Source of the DNA: Myxococcota bacterium
Lineage (GTDB): Bacteria; Myxococcota_A; UBA9160; UBA6930
Length of the DNA: 64,000 nucleotides
Assembly: GCA_028277885.1 (NCBI GenBank)
Contig: JANQFK010000043.1
Span: forward strand, 34,568 to 98,567
Direction: 5' to 3'
Part shown: positions 50,323 through 59,364 of the stretch, piece by piece
Layout: every line of letters starts with the position of its first letter
Position numbering within the stretch: position 1 is the first letter of the stretch
Program-made: the position numbers and the translations under genes
Notes under the pieces: model-generated
What the model saw: the letters and a program-made list of their open reading frames with translations, nothing else
What the model was told of the DNA's origin: nothing
Databases searched by the model: none

Positions 50323-52355
50323 AGGAACGGGATGATGAGCAGGGCCACGATGTTCACGAGCTTGAGCATCGGGTTGATGGCCGGGCCCGCGGTGTCCTTG
50401 TAGGGATCGCCCACGGTGTCTCCGGTCACCGAGGCCTTGTGGGCCTCGGAGCCCTTGCCCCCGTAGGCGCCGGTCTCGATGTGCTTCTTGGCGTTGTCCC
50501 AGGCCGCGCCGCCGGTCGTCATGGAGAGCGCCACGCACAGCCCCGCCACGATGGAGCCGATCAGCAGGCCGCCCAGGGCGTCGGCGCCGAGGGTCAGGCC
50601 GACCACCAGGGGCATCAGGGCCGGGATCAGCGCCGGGGCGATCATCAGGCGCAGGGCCGACGCGGTGACGATGTCGACGCAGGTGCGGTAGTCGGGCTGG
50701 CCGGTGCCCTCCATGATGCCCGGGATCTCCTTGAACTGGCGGCGCACCTCGTCCACCACCTGCCCACCGGCCTTGCCCACGGCGTCCATGGCCAGGGAGG
50801 CGAACACGAAGGGGATCATGGCGCCCACGAAGAGCCCCGCGAGCACGGCGGTGTTGGAGAGCGCGAAGTCCGCCTCGATCCCGCCCAGGGTGCGCAGATC
50901 CTCGATGTAGGTAGCGAACAGCACCACCGCGGCGAGGCCCGCCGAGGCGATGGCGTAGCCCTTGGTGACGGCCTTGGTGGTGTTGCCGAAGGCGTCGAGG
51001 GGATCGGTCACCGCGCGCACGTCGTCGCCGAGCTCCGCCATCTCGGCGATGCCGCCCGCGTTGTCCGTGATCGGCCCGTAGGCGTCGATGGAGACGACGA
51101 TGCCCGCCATGGAGAGCATCGCCATGGCGGCGATGCCCACGCCGTAGAGGCCGGCCAGCTCGTAGCAGCCGATCATGGCGGCGACGATCACGAGCACCGG
51201 CGCCACCGTGGCCTGCATGCCCACGGCGAGCCCGCTGATGATGTTGGTGGCGTGGCCGCCCTCGCTCGACTTGGCGATGCGCTCCACGAAGGGCGAGCCG
51301 TCGCCGGTGTAGAGGTCGGTGATGGCCATCATGGCCCCCGTCACCAGCATGCCGGCGCCGGCGCACAGCCACAGCGTGAAGCCGCCGAGCTCCTCGCCGG
51401 TGGCGTCCCGGGCCGGGATGTCGACGAAGCCGTTCACGAAGGCCAGCAGGCCCATGGCGATCACGGCCGAGAGGCCCAGGCCCACGTACATGGCGCGCAT
51501 CACCGCCGGCGACTCGTTGCCCACGGGCTCGTTGATGCGCACGAAGGGCAGCGCGATCAGGGTGCCGAAGATGCTGACGGCGCCCACGAGGAGCGGGTAG
51601 AGGAACATGCCCTCCTCACCCGGAAAGATGATGTGGGCGAGCAGCATGACCGCCGCCGCCGTGACGCCGTAGGTCTCGAACAGGTCCGCCGCCATGCCGG
51701 CGCAGTCGCCGACGTTGTCGCCCACGTTGTCGGCGATCACGGCGGGGTTGCGCGGGTCGTCCTCGGGGATGTTGGCCTCGACCTTGCCGACCAGGTCCGC
51801 GCCGACGTCCGCCGCCTTGGTGAAGATGCCGCCGCCGAGGCGCGCGAACACCGAGATCAGCGAGCCGCCCAGGGCGAGGCCCACCAGGGCGTCGGGGCGG
51901 TCGTAGCCGAGCAGGTGCATGAAGAACACGATCAGGGCCAGGGAGAGCAGCCCCATCCCCACCACCATCAGCCCCGTCACCGCGCCGCCGTCGAAGGCGA
52001 TCCCGAAGGCCCGGCCGAAGCCGCTGCGCGCCGCCTCGGCGACGCGCACGTTGGCCCGCACCGAGACGTTCATGCCGATGAAGCCCGCGGCCGCGCTCGC
52101 CACGGCGCCGAGCACGAAGCCCGCCGCATAGGCGAAGTTCAGGAAGATCCAGATCAGCAGGAAGATCGGGACGCCCACGAGGGCCACGGTGCGGTACTGG
52201 CGGCTCAGGAAGGCCTCGGCGCCGGTGCGGATCGCCGAGGCGATCTCGTTGGCGCGGTCCGTCGAGGTCGCCGAGGTCTGCACCCGGGTGTAGAGGCGTC
52301 CGGCGGCGACGATGGCCATCACACCGGCCACGAAGGCGATCAGGGTCGTGAGCAT
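50316..52355 (-). CDS. hppA: Membrane-bound proton-translocating pyrophosphatase, K+-independent type
   Basis: 679 residues, about 16 membrane helices. Pyrophosphate-binding [39 protein letters not shown] and [19 protein letters not shown] are all present. The Lys in GNTTKAV (near residue 455) is the residue that marks K+-independent H+-pumping enzymes; K+-dependent ones have Ala there. It hydrolyses PPi to pump protons across the inner membrane. ATG at 52355 with CGGGAGA upstream. Its stop lies in repeat copy 6. Confidence 0.95.
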   Translation of the reverse strand: MLTTLIAFVAGVMAIVAAGRLYTRVQTSATSTDRANEIASAIRTGAEAFLSRQYRTVALVGVPIFLLIWIFLNFAYAAGFVLGAVASAAAGFIGMNVSVRANVRVAEAARSGFGRAFGIAFDGGAVTGLMVVGMGLLSLALIVFFMHLLGYDRPDALVGLALGGSLISVFARLGGGIFTKAADVGADLVGKVEANIPEDDPRNPAVIADNVGDNVGDCAGMAADLFETYGVTAAAVMLLAHIIFPGEEGMFLYPLLVGAVSIFGTLIALPFVRINEPVGNESPAVMRAMYVGLGLSAVIAMGLLAFVNGFVDIPARDATGEELGGFTLWLCAGAGMLVTGAMMAITDLYTGDGSPFVERIAKSSEGGHATNIISGLAVGMQATVAPVLVIVAAMIGCYELAGLYGVGIAAMAMLSMAGIVVSIDAYGPITDNAGGIAEMAELGDDVRAVTDPLDAFGNTTKAVTKGYAIASAGLAAVVLFATYIEDLRTLGGIEADFALSNTAVLAGLFVGAMIPFVFASLAMDAVGKAGGQVVDEVRRQFKEIPGIMEGTGQPDYRTCVDIVTASALRLMIAPALIPALMPLVVGLTLGADALGGLLIGSIVAGLCVALSMTTGGAAWDNAKKHIETGAYGGKGSEAHKASVTGDTVGDPYKDTAGPAINPMLKLVNIVALLIIPFLG

Positions 52356-52677
52356 TCCGGTCTCCCGAAGCACGCGCGAAGCGGGCGCGAATGGGGTTGG
52401 GCAGCCTGGCGCGGGACGGGTTCCGTGCGCGGTGCAGCACGTTCCGCGACGCCCCGCGGGTCGGAGCACTGTAGGGGTCCGGGCCGTCTTTCTCCAGTCT
52501 CCGGAGCCCCGAACGAGGCCCGTGGGGCCCTCGCGAGCGCGGTTCCCCAGGGGGCGATCTGCTGGGAGGCCGACCCAGGATGGGTCGGCTTCCGCCGCAA
52601 AGCGAGCCCGAAGGGCTCGCTCCGCTAGGCTGCGGCGCGCCGGTCCAAAGAGGCCGGACCCGGGCCGGAGGGCCACG
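52356..52677. other. Divergent intergenic region between hppA and the ThDP enzyme
   Basis: No gene. Contains repeat copy 7 at the right-hand end and presumably the hppA and ThDP-enzyme promoters. I see no -35/-10 pair that I would defend. Confidence 0.5.
52563..52629. repeat. Dispersed multi-hairpin repeat, copy 7 (two-hairpin form)
   Basis: ggaggccgaccc-aggat-gggtcggc and gcgagccc-gaag-gggctcgc, ending cgctagg. About 50 bases before the ThDP-enzyme ATG; it follows no gene stop in this copy. Confidence 0.88.
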
Positions 52678-54219
52678 ATGAACGGTGCCGAGAGCGCGCT
52701 CCACACGGCGCGGGCCGCGGGGATCGACCTGTGTCTGGCCAACCCCGGCACCACCGAGATGCCCCTGGTGGCGGCCCTCGACGCCGTGCCCGGCATCCGC
52801 GCCGTGCTCGGGCTGTTCGAGGGCGTGTGCACCGGTGCCGCCGACGGCTACGCGCGCATGACGGGCCGGCCCGCCCTCACCCTGCTCCACCTCGGCCCGG
52901 GCTTCGCCAACGGCATCGCGAACCTCCACAACGCGCGCCGTGCGCGGACGCCCGTGGTGAACCTGGTCGGCGACCACGCCACCTGGCACCTCGACGCCGA
53001 CGCACCGCTCACCTCGGACATCGTCTCCCTGGCGTCGCCGGTCTCGGCCTTCGTCCGCACCACGCGCACCGCGCGGGAGCTCCCGGGCGACGTGGCGGCG
53101 GCGCTCGCCGCGGCCTGCGAGCCGCCCGGCGGCGGCGCCACCCTGGTGGTGCCCGCGGACTGCCAGTGGGAGGAGGCCGGCGGGCCGGCGCCCGTCGCCG
53201 TCCCGGGCGCGCCGGCGGCGCCGGACGCGGATGCGGTCGCGGCGGCCGCGGAGGCGCTCGGCGAGCGCGCCGCGCTGCTGCTGGGCGGCGCCGCGCTGAG
53301 CGCGCGCGGGCAGCGCGCGGCGGCGCGCGCCGCCGGGGCCCGCGGCGCGCGGGTGATCGCCGAGACGTTCTGGTCGCGCATGGAGCGCGGCGCCGGGCTG
53401 CCCGCCCTGGAGCGCCTGCCCTACTTCCCCGAGCAGGCCCTGGAGTCCCTGCGCGCGGTCACGGACCTGGTCCTGGTGGGCGCCACGGATCCCGTCGCGT
53501 TCTTCGGCTACCCCGGGCTGCCGAGCCGCCTCGCCGCCGAGGGCTGCCGCGTCCACGTCCTCGCCGACCCCGCCCAGGACGCCGAGGCCGCCCTCGAGGC
53601 CCTGGCCGATGCGGTGGAGGCGCCGCCGCGAGCGCCCGAGGGCGCCCCGGCCGAGCGCCCCGCCCCGGGAAGCGGAGCCCTCGATCCCGGCAACCTCGGC
53701 GCCACCCTCGCCGCCGGCCTTCCCGAGGGCGCCATCGTGGTGGACGAGGGCGCGACCTCGGGCCTCCCCCTCTACCTGGCCTCGGCGGCGGCGCCGCCCC
53801 ACGACTTCCTGACCCTCACCGGCGGCGCCATCGGGCAGGGCCCGCCGTGCGCCACCGGAGCGGCCCTCGCCTGCCCCGACCGCCGCGTGCTCTCGCTCCA
53901 GGCCGACGGCAGCGGCATGTACACCCTGCAGGCCCTCTGGACCCAGGCGCGGGAGAGCCTCGACGTCACCACGGTGGTCTGCGCGAACCGCAGCTACCGC
54001 ATCCTCCAGATCGAGCTCGGCCGCGCCGGCATCGCCGAGCCCGGCCCGAGCGCCCGGGCGCTCACCGACCTCACCCACCCCGAGCTCGACTGGTGCGCGC
54101 TGGCCCGCGGAATGGGGGTCCCCGGAGAGCGCGTGGAGACCGCCGAGGAGCTGGCGCGCGCCCTGGAGGCGTCGTTCCGCGAGCCCGGCCCGCGCCTCGT
54201 CGAGGCGGTCCTCGGCTAG
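52678..54219 (+). CDS. Thiamine-diphosphate-dependent acetolactate-synthase-like enzyme
   Basis: 513 residues. The catalytic Glu48 is in [19 protein letters not shown]; the middle domain and the ThDP-binding segment [20 protein letters not shown] ... ANRSYRIL follow, with Ala replacing the first Gly of the usual GDGS. This variant is typical of the benzoylformate-decarboxylase/acetolactate-synthase-like subgroup. It should carry out a 2-keto acid decarboxylation or carboligation; substrate unknown. No small regulatory subunit (IlvN) is present. ATG at 52678 with CCGGAGGG upstream. Confidence 0.9.
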   Translation: MNGAESALHTARAAGIDLCLANPGTTEMPLVAALDAVPGIRAVLGLFEGVCTGAADGYARMTGRPALTLLHLGPGFANGIANLHNARRARTPVVNLVGDHATWHLDADAPLTSDIVSLASPVSAFVRTTRTARELPGDVAAALAAACEPPGGGATLVVPADCQWEEAGGPAPVAVPGAPAAPDADAVAAAAEALGERAALLLGGAALSARGQRAAARAAGARGARVIAETFWSRMERGAGLPALERLPYFPEQALESLRAVTDLVLVGATDPVAFFGYPGLPSRLAAEGCRVHVLADPAQDAEAALEALADAVEAPPRAPEGAPAERPAPGSGALDPGNLGATLAAGLPEGAIVVDEGATSGLPLYLASAAAPPHDFLTLTGGAIGQGPPCATGAALACPDRRVLSLQADGSGMYTLQALWTQARESLDVTTVVCANRSYRILQIELGRAGIAEPGPSARALTDLTHPELDWCALARGMGVPGERVETAEELARALEASFREPGPRLVEAVLG

Positions 54220-54258
54220 GAGGCCGAGCCATCCCGGGTCGGCCTCCTGGCGGCGACC
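54218..54258. repeat. Dispersed multi-hairpin repeat, copy 8 (single-hairpin remnant)
   Basis: taggaggccgagcc-atccc-gggtcggcctcctgg immediately after the ThDP-enzyme stop; the TAG of that stop is the left edge of the repeat. Confidence 0.75.
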
Positions 54259-54283
54259 CCGCTCCGCGGGATCCCGGCGCCGC

Positions 54284-55663
54284 CTAGACGAGCGGCTTCT
54301 CCGCCATCTCCTCGGGCACGTCGATGCCGAGCAGGCTCAGCACCGTGGGCGCGATGGCGGTGAGGGGAGCCTTCTCGGCGTGCTCCACGTGGCGCCGGTC
54401 CGGGGTGCGGATCCAGAGCAGGCCGTCGGGGTGGTGCACGCCGCTCTTCACCGAGTCGGCCAGGTAGAGCAGCTCGAAGAAGCCGCGGGCGGCGCCGCTC
54501 GCGCTCTCGAGGCGCGCGCCCTCGGGGAGCACGTGGTGGATCGCGCAGCCGACGTAGAGCTCGCGGCCGGTGCGGTCCACCCGGAAGGCGGACTCGCCCG
54601 CCACGCCCAGGGCCGCCAGCGCCGCCTCGCCCTGCCGGGCACCGGCCTCGTCCTCGAACTCGAGCCAGAACTCCTCGGACATCACCGGCGAGAAGCGATG
54701 CGGCGCCGTCACCCCCGCGAAGGCGGCGAGGGGGCCGATCTCCCGCGGGCGGTAGAAGAGCTTGCCGCCGCTCTCCTCCCAGGCGACGTCGGGCTGCTGG
54801 CTCAGCGCGCTGCAGAAGATCAGCGTGGTGTCGGGCTCCAGCCCGTCGAGGAAGCGCGCCACCAGCTCGTCGGTCTGCTCGTAGCCCCAGCGGATCGCGT
54901 CGGCGTAGCGCAGGCGCTCCTCCGGGCTGGGCTGGAGCGAGAAGCGCTCGGGCTCCATCTCGCGCCAGTGGGTGTGCTGGAGGTGGGCGACGCAGTTCGA
55001 GAAGAAGCTCGCGAAGCTCGGCCGGAGCTCGCGCCGGTACCAGCGGAACACGTCCCACTGGAGCAGGTCGAGGATGGCGACGCGCTGCCACGCCACCGGA
55101 GCGCGCCGCTCCCGGAACAGCTGGCGCGCGATGGCCAGGGTGGTGGCGGCGGAGAGGCCGTGGCCCGCCATGAAGCGCAGGAAGGACACCAGCTCGCGGC
55201 CGCCGAAGGACTCGTCGGGGTTGGTGTGCTCGGCCACGTGGTGCTGCACGAAGCGGAAGAAGGGCTCGAGCTCCGCGGGGCTCGGCAGGGCGTCGGTGGC
55301 CCAGGGGTCCGGCAGGAAGACGCCCTTCAGCTCGGGACCCGGGCGCACGTTCATGCTCCCGCACTGCCACACCGGAAGCCCGGCCGCCGAGACCCGGTCC
55401 GCGAGGGTGCGGCCGGCCACGCGCCCGCCCTCCCCGAGCAGCCGCACCCCGTGCTCGGCCAGGGGCAGGCCGGTGTGGACCGTCACCCACTGGATCCAGG
55501 GGTTCAGGTCGAGCCCCGACTCGGCGGCGTCGGTGACGAAGACCCGCGACTCGTCGTGGAGGCGCCGGAAGGCCGGCAGCCTCCCCTGCTCCATGAAGCG
55601 GAACATGAGGGGCGGGGTGAGCTCGTTGAGCTCGAGCAGGATCACGCGCTGGGGGCCGGCCAC
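54284..55663 (-). CDS. Alkaline-phosphatase-superfamily phosphodiesterase-like protein
   Basis: 459 residues. The fold start VILLELNELTPPLMFRFMEQGRLPAFRRLH and the metal/nucleophile region NPWIQWVTVHTGLPLAEHGVRLL resemble type I phosphodiesterase/nucleotide pyrophosphatases, with Thr in VHTGLP as the probable nucleophile. Later ligands are less clear (HTNPDESFGG, CSALSQQPD, IHHVLPEG). The end APTVLSLLGIDVPEEMAEKPLV is typical of the superfamily. No signal peptide. Substrate unknown. The GTG at 55663 has GGGAGGAG upstream. Confidence 0.78.
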   Translation of the reverse strand: MAGPQRVILLELNELTPPLMFRFMEQGRLPAFRRLHDESRVFVTDAAESGLDLNPWIQWVTVHTGLPLAEHGVRLLGEGGRVAGRTLADRVSAAGLPVWQCGSMNVRPGPELKGVFLPDPWATDALPSPAELEPFFRFVQHHVAEHTNPDESFGGRELVSFLRFMAGHGLSAATTLAIARQLFRERRAPVAWQRVAILDLLQWDVFRWYRRELRPSFASFFSNCVAHLQHTHWREMEPERFSLQPSPEERLRYADAIRWGYEQTDELVARFLDGLEPDTTLIFCSALSQQPDVAWEESGGKLFYRPREIGPLAAFAGVTAPHRFSPVMSEEFWLEFEDEAGARQGEAALAALGVAGESAFRVDRTGRELYVGCAIHHVLPEGARLESASGAARGFFELLYLADSVKSGVHHPDGLLWIRTPDRRHVEHAEKAPLTAIAPTVLSLLGIDVPEEMAEKPLV

Positions 55664-55705
55664 GCCGCTCCTCCCGGATTCCCGAAGGGGGTCAAGGTAC
55701 CACTT

Positions 55706-56626
55706 CTAGGCGCCGTCGGAATCCGTATCGGTCTCGGGCTGCAGGTACGTGACCCGGGCGGCGGGCACCCGGGCCCGCAGCCGCTCCTCGATCTCGTCGA
55801 TGGCGCGGCTGAGCTGCTCCACCGAGAGGCCGGGGTCGAGCTCGAGCTTGGCGCCCACCAGCAGCTCCTCGGGGCCGAGGTGCTGGGTGCGCAGGTGCAC
55901 GAGGCGCTCCACCGCCGGATGGGACTCGATGGCGGCCACGATGGCGGCGCGCTCCCCGGGCTGGGCCGCCTCACCGATCAGCAGGCTCTTCATCTCGACG
56001 GCCAGCACCACCGCGATGGCGCCGAGCAGCACCCCGATCGCGATGCTGCCGAGGGAGTCGTAGCGGGGGTCCCCGGTGAGCGCCGAGAGTCCCACCCCGA
56101 TGGCGGCGAGCAGCAGTCCCAGCAGCGCACCGGTGTCCTCGAGCAGCACCACCGGCAGCTCCGGGCTCTTGGCGTGGCGGATGAACTCCCACCACGAGGC
56201 GTCCCCCCGCACGCGATCGGCCTCGCGCCGCGCGTTCCACAGCGCGTAGCCCTCGAACACGGTCCCCACCGCGAGCACGCCCAGCGCCCAGCCCACGTGA
56301 TCGAGGGGCTCGGGGTGGCCGAGCTTCTCGATGCCCTCGTAGATGGCGAAGAGCGAGCCCAGGGTGAACAGCACCAGCGCCACCACGAACGCCCAGAAGT
56401 AGCGCTCGCGCCCGTAGCCGAAGGGGTGGACCGGCGTCGGGTCGCGCCGGGCGCGGCGGCCGCCCCAGAGCAGCAGTGCCTGGTTGCCCGTGTCCGCGAC
56501 GGAGTGGACCGCCTCGGCCCCCATGCTGGCGGCGCCCGTGAAGCTCCACGCGACGAACTTCGCCACCGCGATGCCGAAGTTCGCGAAGAGGGCCGCGAGA
56601 ACGGCGCGCCGACTGCCTTCCTGCAT
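55706..56626 (-). CDS. Cation diffusion facilitator transporter, ZnT9-like
   Basis: 306 residues, six membrane helices. SMGAEAVHSVADTGNQALLLWG and VLLEDTGALLGLLLAAIGVG are the subgroup signatures of SLC30A9-like CDF proteins, where the second metal motif carries ED rather than HxxxD. A cytoplasmic C-terminal domain (VERLVHLRTQHLGPEELLVGAKLELDP) follows. It should export Zn2+ or another divalent ion with proton antiport. ATG at 56626. Ends in a short acidic tail. Confidence 0.9.
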   Translation of the reverse strand: MQEGSRRAVLAALFANFGIAVAKFVAWSFTGAASMGAEAVHSVADTGNQALLLWGGRRARRDPTPVHPFGYGRERYFWAFVVALVLFTLGSLFAIYEGIEKLGHPEPLDHVGWALGVLAVGTVFEGYALWNARREADRVRGDASWWEFIRHAKSPELPVVLLEDTGALLGLLLAAIGVGLSALTGDPRYDSLGSIAIGVLLGAIAVVLAVEMKSLLIGEAAQPGERAAIVAAIESHPAVERLVHLRTQHLGPEELLVGAKLELDPGLSVEQLSRAIDEIEERLRARVPAARVTYLQPETDTDSDGA

Positions 56627-56674
56627 GGGCTCGGGACCCCCCGGGCGCGGGATCCTAGCGGGCCGCGCCCCGCC

Positions 56675-57880
56675 TCACAGGTCGAGGGCGAAGCCCGGCC
56701 CGGCGCCGAGCCCGGCGCCCCCGGTCCCGCTCCCGCCGCGGCACAGGGCCCGCAGCGACGCGTCGTCCACCTCGGGCACCCGGTCCGCCAGGGCCTGGAA
56801 GCGATGGAAGGCGCGCTCCAGGGCCTCCCCGCCGAGCTCGATGCCCAGCGCCGCCACCCGGGCCGCGAAGCCGGCCCGCCCGGAGAGCTTACCCAGCACG
56901 ATGCGCGTGCCCTCCGGGTGCCCGATGTGGGCCGGGTCGATCACCTCGTAGGTCTCCCGGTTCTTGAGCACGCCGTCTTGGTGCACGCCCGAGGCGTGGC
57001 GGAAGGCGTTGCGACCGACGATCGCCTTGTTGGGCGGCACCGCGATGCCGCTGCGCTCGGCCACCAGGCCCGAGAGGCCGTGGATGCCGCGGGCGTCGAC
57101 GCCGGTGTGGACGCCGAGCGCCTCGCCGTGGACGCGCAGTGCCATCACCACCTCCTCGAAGGAGGTGTTGCCGGCCCGCTCGCCGATCCCGTTCACCGCC
57201 ACCTCGACCTGGCGCCCGCCCGCCTCGACGGCGGCCAGCGCGTTGGCGGTGGCGAGGCCCAGGTCGTCCTGGCCGTGGAAGGAGAGCACCGCGCCCTCGA
57301 GCTCCGGGACCTGCGCGCGCAGGCCGGCGACCAGCGCCGCCACCTGGCCGGGGCGCGCGCAGCCCACGGTGTCGGGCACGTTCAGCGTGGACGCGCCGGC
57401 CGCGAGAGCGGCCCGGACCAGCTCGACGAGGAAGTCGGGGTCGGCCCGGGTGGCGTCCATGGGGCTGAACTCCACGTCCTCGGCGTGGCGCCGCGCGCGC
57501 TCCACCATGGCGGACGTCATCGCGACGACCTCGCGACGGCTGCGCCGCAGCTGGTGGGCGAGGTGCATGTCGCTGCTGTTCACGAAGACGTGGATGCGCG
57601 GGCGGGCCGCGCCGCCCAGGGCCTCGGCGGCGGCGTCCACGTCCGCCGCGACGGCCCGCGCCAGCGCGCAGACCGTGGTGTCGCGCACCGCGTCGGCGAC
57701 GCCGCGAACGGCCTCGAGCTCGCCCCGGGAGGCGCCGGGGAAGCCCGCCTCCACGGCGTCCACGCCGAGGGAGGCCAGGCGGGCGGCGATCTCGCGCTTG
57801 TCCCGCGGCGAGAAGCAGACCCCGGCGGTCTGCTCGCCGTCGCGCAGGGTGGTGTCGAAGATGCGGACTCGCTCGGACAT
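56675..57880 (-). CDS. leuA: 2-isopropylmalate synthase-like enzyme without the regulatory domain
   Basis: 401 residues, about 100 shorter than full LeuA: the C-terminal leucine-binding domain is missing. RIFDTTLRDGEQTAGVCFSP, VEAGFPGAS, SPMDATRADPDFL and NVPDTVGCA are standard. Of the two metal-binding His in HxHDD only the first is kept: H202, then Q204 (SFHGQDDLGLA, codon cag). NGIGERAGNTSFEEVVMAL is intact. It should condense acetyl-CoA with a 2-keto acid. The upstream leucine-type attenuator supports a leucine-pathway role even though allosteric control is lost. Homocitrate synthase is an alternative. ATG has AGGAG upstream. Confidence 0.85.
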   Translation of the reverse strand: MSERVRIFDTTLRDGEQTAGVCFSPRDKREIAARLASLGVDAVEAGFPGASRGELEAVRGVADAVRDTTVCALARAVAADVDAAAEALGGAARPRIHVFVNSSDMHLAHQLRRSRREVVAMTSAMVERARRHAEDVEFSPMDATRADPDFLVELVRAALAAGASTLNVPDTVGCARPGQVAALVAGLRAQVPELEGAVLSFHGQDDLGLATANALAAVEAGGRQVEVAVNGIGERAGNTSFEEVVMALRVHGEALGVHTGVDARGIHGLSGLVAERSGIAVPPNKAIVGRNAFRHASGVHQDGVLKNRETYEVIDPAHIGHPEGTRIVLGKLSGRAGFAARVAALGIELGGEALERAFHRFQALADRVPEVDDASLRALCRGGSGTGGAGLGAGPGFALDL

Positions 57881-57935
57881 GGCTCGCTCCTGGCGGCCGC
57901 ACCGTCCGAGGGGAGCCCGGGTCCAGAGACACGAA

Positions 57936-57966
57936 ACCCCCTCCGGCCGGCGCGGCGGGAGAGGGT
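57936..57966 (-). terminator. Attenuator terminator of the leu leader
   Basis: 14-bp stem with two mismatches (accctctcccgccg / cggccggagggggt on the minus strand) and a 3-base loop, followed by TTTCG. It lies 56 bases before the leuA-like ATG. Its 5' arm can instead pair with sequence inside the leader gene. Confidence 0.65.
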
Positions 57967-58018
57967 CGGTGACTGCGGACCTGGATCGGCTAGCGGCGCA
58001 GATCCCCCTCTCCCGCCG
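57953..58018 (-). promoter_or_regulatory. Antiterminator pairing of the leu attenuator
   Basis: A perfect 13-bp inverted repeat links 58018-58006 (cggcgggagaggg, inside the leader gene just after its Leu codons) with 57965-57953 (ccctctcccgccg, the terminator 5' arm). The two pairings exclude each other. A ribosome stalled at the Leu codons would leave the first arm free to form the antiterminator; one reaching the TAG would cover it and allow termination. Confidence 0.65.
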
Positions 58019-58070
58019 GGGTAAGCAGCAGGTCGAGAAGGCTCGTGAGACGCTGGCGCCGATCGCTCAT
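57990..58070 (-). CDS. leuL: Leucine-rich leader peptide (attenuation)
   Basis: 26 residues, below ORF-track size: MSDRRQRLTSLLDLLLTPAG and a short end. Seven Leu, six of them clustered in LTSLLDLLL (ctc, ctt ctc, ctg ctg ctt). AGGA stands 3 bases before the ATG. The stop is followed by the terminator hairpin and then leuA. Layout equals classical leu leaders of Proteobacteria. Confidence 0.72.
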   Translation of the reverse strand: MSDRRQRLTSLLDLLLTPAGEGDLRR

Positions 58071-58127
58071 CGTTCCTGGGGGTACTCCACGCCCCCGGTG
58101 GCGTCAAGTCGGGTACCCTGGCCCCGC

Positions 58128-58529
58128 GTGTCACGGCCCCCCGAGCGCATCAACGTCGAAGGCCTGGGTCGCCTCCCGGTGTTCTCCCACGCGAGCCGGG
58201 CCGAGGGCTGGATCTTCGTCTCCGGCACCCTCGGGACCCGTCCCGGCGGCTTCGAGCTGGTCGAGGGGGGCGTGGGGCCCGAGACCGCCCAGACTCTGCG
58301 CAACCTCGAGCGCATCCTGGCCGCCGCGGGAGCCGGCTGGCGCGACGTCGTGAAGGTGAGCGTCTACGTCGCCGACATGGCGGGCTTCGGCGAGATGAAC
58401 CGCGCCTACGCGGAGTTCTTCCACGACCAGGACCCGCCGGCCCGGATCACCGTGGGCGGCGTCGCGCTGGCCCTGGGCGCCGCGGTGGAGATCGAGTGCG
58501 TGGCCTGGCGCCCCGAGCCCGGGGCGTGA
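58128..58529 (+). CDS. RidA (YjgF/UK114) family protein
   Basis: 133 residues from a GTG. VSGTLGTRPGGFELVEGGVGPETAQTLRNLERILAAAGAGWRDVVKVSVYVADM and PPARITVGGVALALGAAVEIECVAW cover the whole RidA fold, including the Arg (ARIT) and Glu (EIECVA) of the deaminase site. RidA proteins hydrolyse reactive enamine/imine intermediates made by PLP enzymes. Divergent from the leuA-like gene, so it may share its promoter region. The hydrolase gene overlaps it. Confidence 0.9.
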   Translation: MSRPPERINVEGLGRLPVFSHASRAEGWIFVSGTLGTRPGGFELVEGGVGPETAQTLRNLERILAAAGAGWRDVVKVSVYVADMAGFGEMNRAYAEFFHDQDPPARITVGGVALALGAAVEIECVAWRPEPGA

Positions 58530-59335
58530 GCGACGCCATCCAGCGGGAGACCGGGCTCCTCGAGCACGACGGCGAGTCCCTCTACTGGGAGAGCCTCGGC
58601 GCGGGCCCGCCCCTGGTGCTCTGCCACGGGCTCGGCGGCAACCACGCGGTCTGGTACCAGCAGGTCCCGGTCTTCGCCGCGACCCGTCGCGTGATCGTCT
58701 GGGACCACCGCGGCTTCGGCCGCTCCACGGACCGCGCCCGCCGCTCGGGCCCCGAGGCCGCCGTCGGCGACCTCGCCGCGCTCCTCGACCACCTGGGCGT
58801 GGGCCGGGTGGACCTGGTGGGCCAGTCCATGGGAGGCTGGACCGCGCTGGGCTTCGCGCTGGGCGACGCCGGGCGCGTGGACCGCCTGGTGCTGGCCGAC
58901 AGCCTGGGCGGGCTCCACTCCCCCGGCATCGAGGCCGCCTTCGCGCGGGAGCGCGAGCGCGGCGGTCCGCCGCCGCTGGCGCCGGTGCCCGAGCTGGGCC
59001 GCCACGTCGCCATCGACCCGGCGCTCCTCGGGCGCGACCCCGCCCGGGCCTGGCTCTACCAGGCCCTCGGCGGGATGGGGAATCCCGATCTGCCGGGCGT
59101 GACGCCGCGGCTGCTCGCCAGCCGGCGCGCGGTGGGCGACGTGCAGGCCCTCGCGCACCCGCCGCTGCTCGTGGTCGGCGAGCGCGACCCGCTCTTCCCG
59201 CCGGCCGTCCTGCGCGCCGCGGCGGCCGAGCTGCCCGGCGCCCGGGTGGTGGAGATCCCGGGCTGCGGGCACTCCCCCTACTTCGAGGCGCCCGAGGCCT
59301 GGAACGCCGCGGTGGCGGCCTTCCTCGAGGCCTGA
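58526..59335 (+). CDS. Alpha/beta hydrolase
   Basis: 269 residues from the GTG overlapping the RidA stop (GTGA). Oxyanion motif CHGLGGNHAVW, nucleophile Ser101 in VGQSMGGW, acid in VVGERDPLFP and catalytic His in GCGHSPYFE, all in the canonical order. The cap region is short. Likely an esterase or C-C hydrolase of unknown substrate; pairing with RidA by overlap suggests a common catabolic role. Confidence 0.9.
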   Translation: MSDAIQRETGLLEHDGESLYWESLGAGPPLVLCHGLGGNHAVWYQQVPVFAATRRVIVWDHRGFGRSTDRARRSGPEAAVGDLAALLDHLGVGRVDLVGQSMGGWTALGFALGDAGRVDRLVLADSLGGLHSPGIEAAFARERERGGPPPLAPVPELGRHVAIDPALLGRDPARAWLYQALGGMGNPDLPGVTPRLLASRRAVGDVQALAHPPLLVVGERDPLFPPAVLRAAAAELPGARVVEIPGCGHSPYFEAPEAWNAAVAAFLEA

Positions 59336-59364
59336 GCCCGGCGTCACGCGCGGGACGGGCGGGC

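Noticed and set aside
58079-58107. Promoter TTGACG-17-TACCCC for the leu leader
   Set aside because: Transcription would start at the leader ribosome site itself, so the pair cannot be the promoter of a translated leader.
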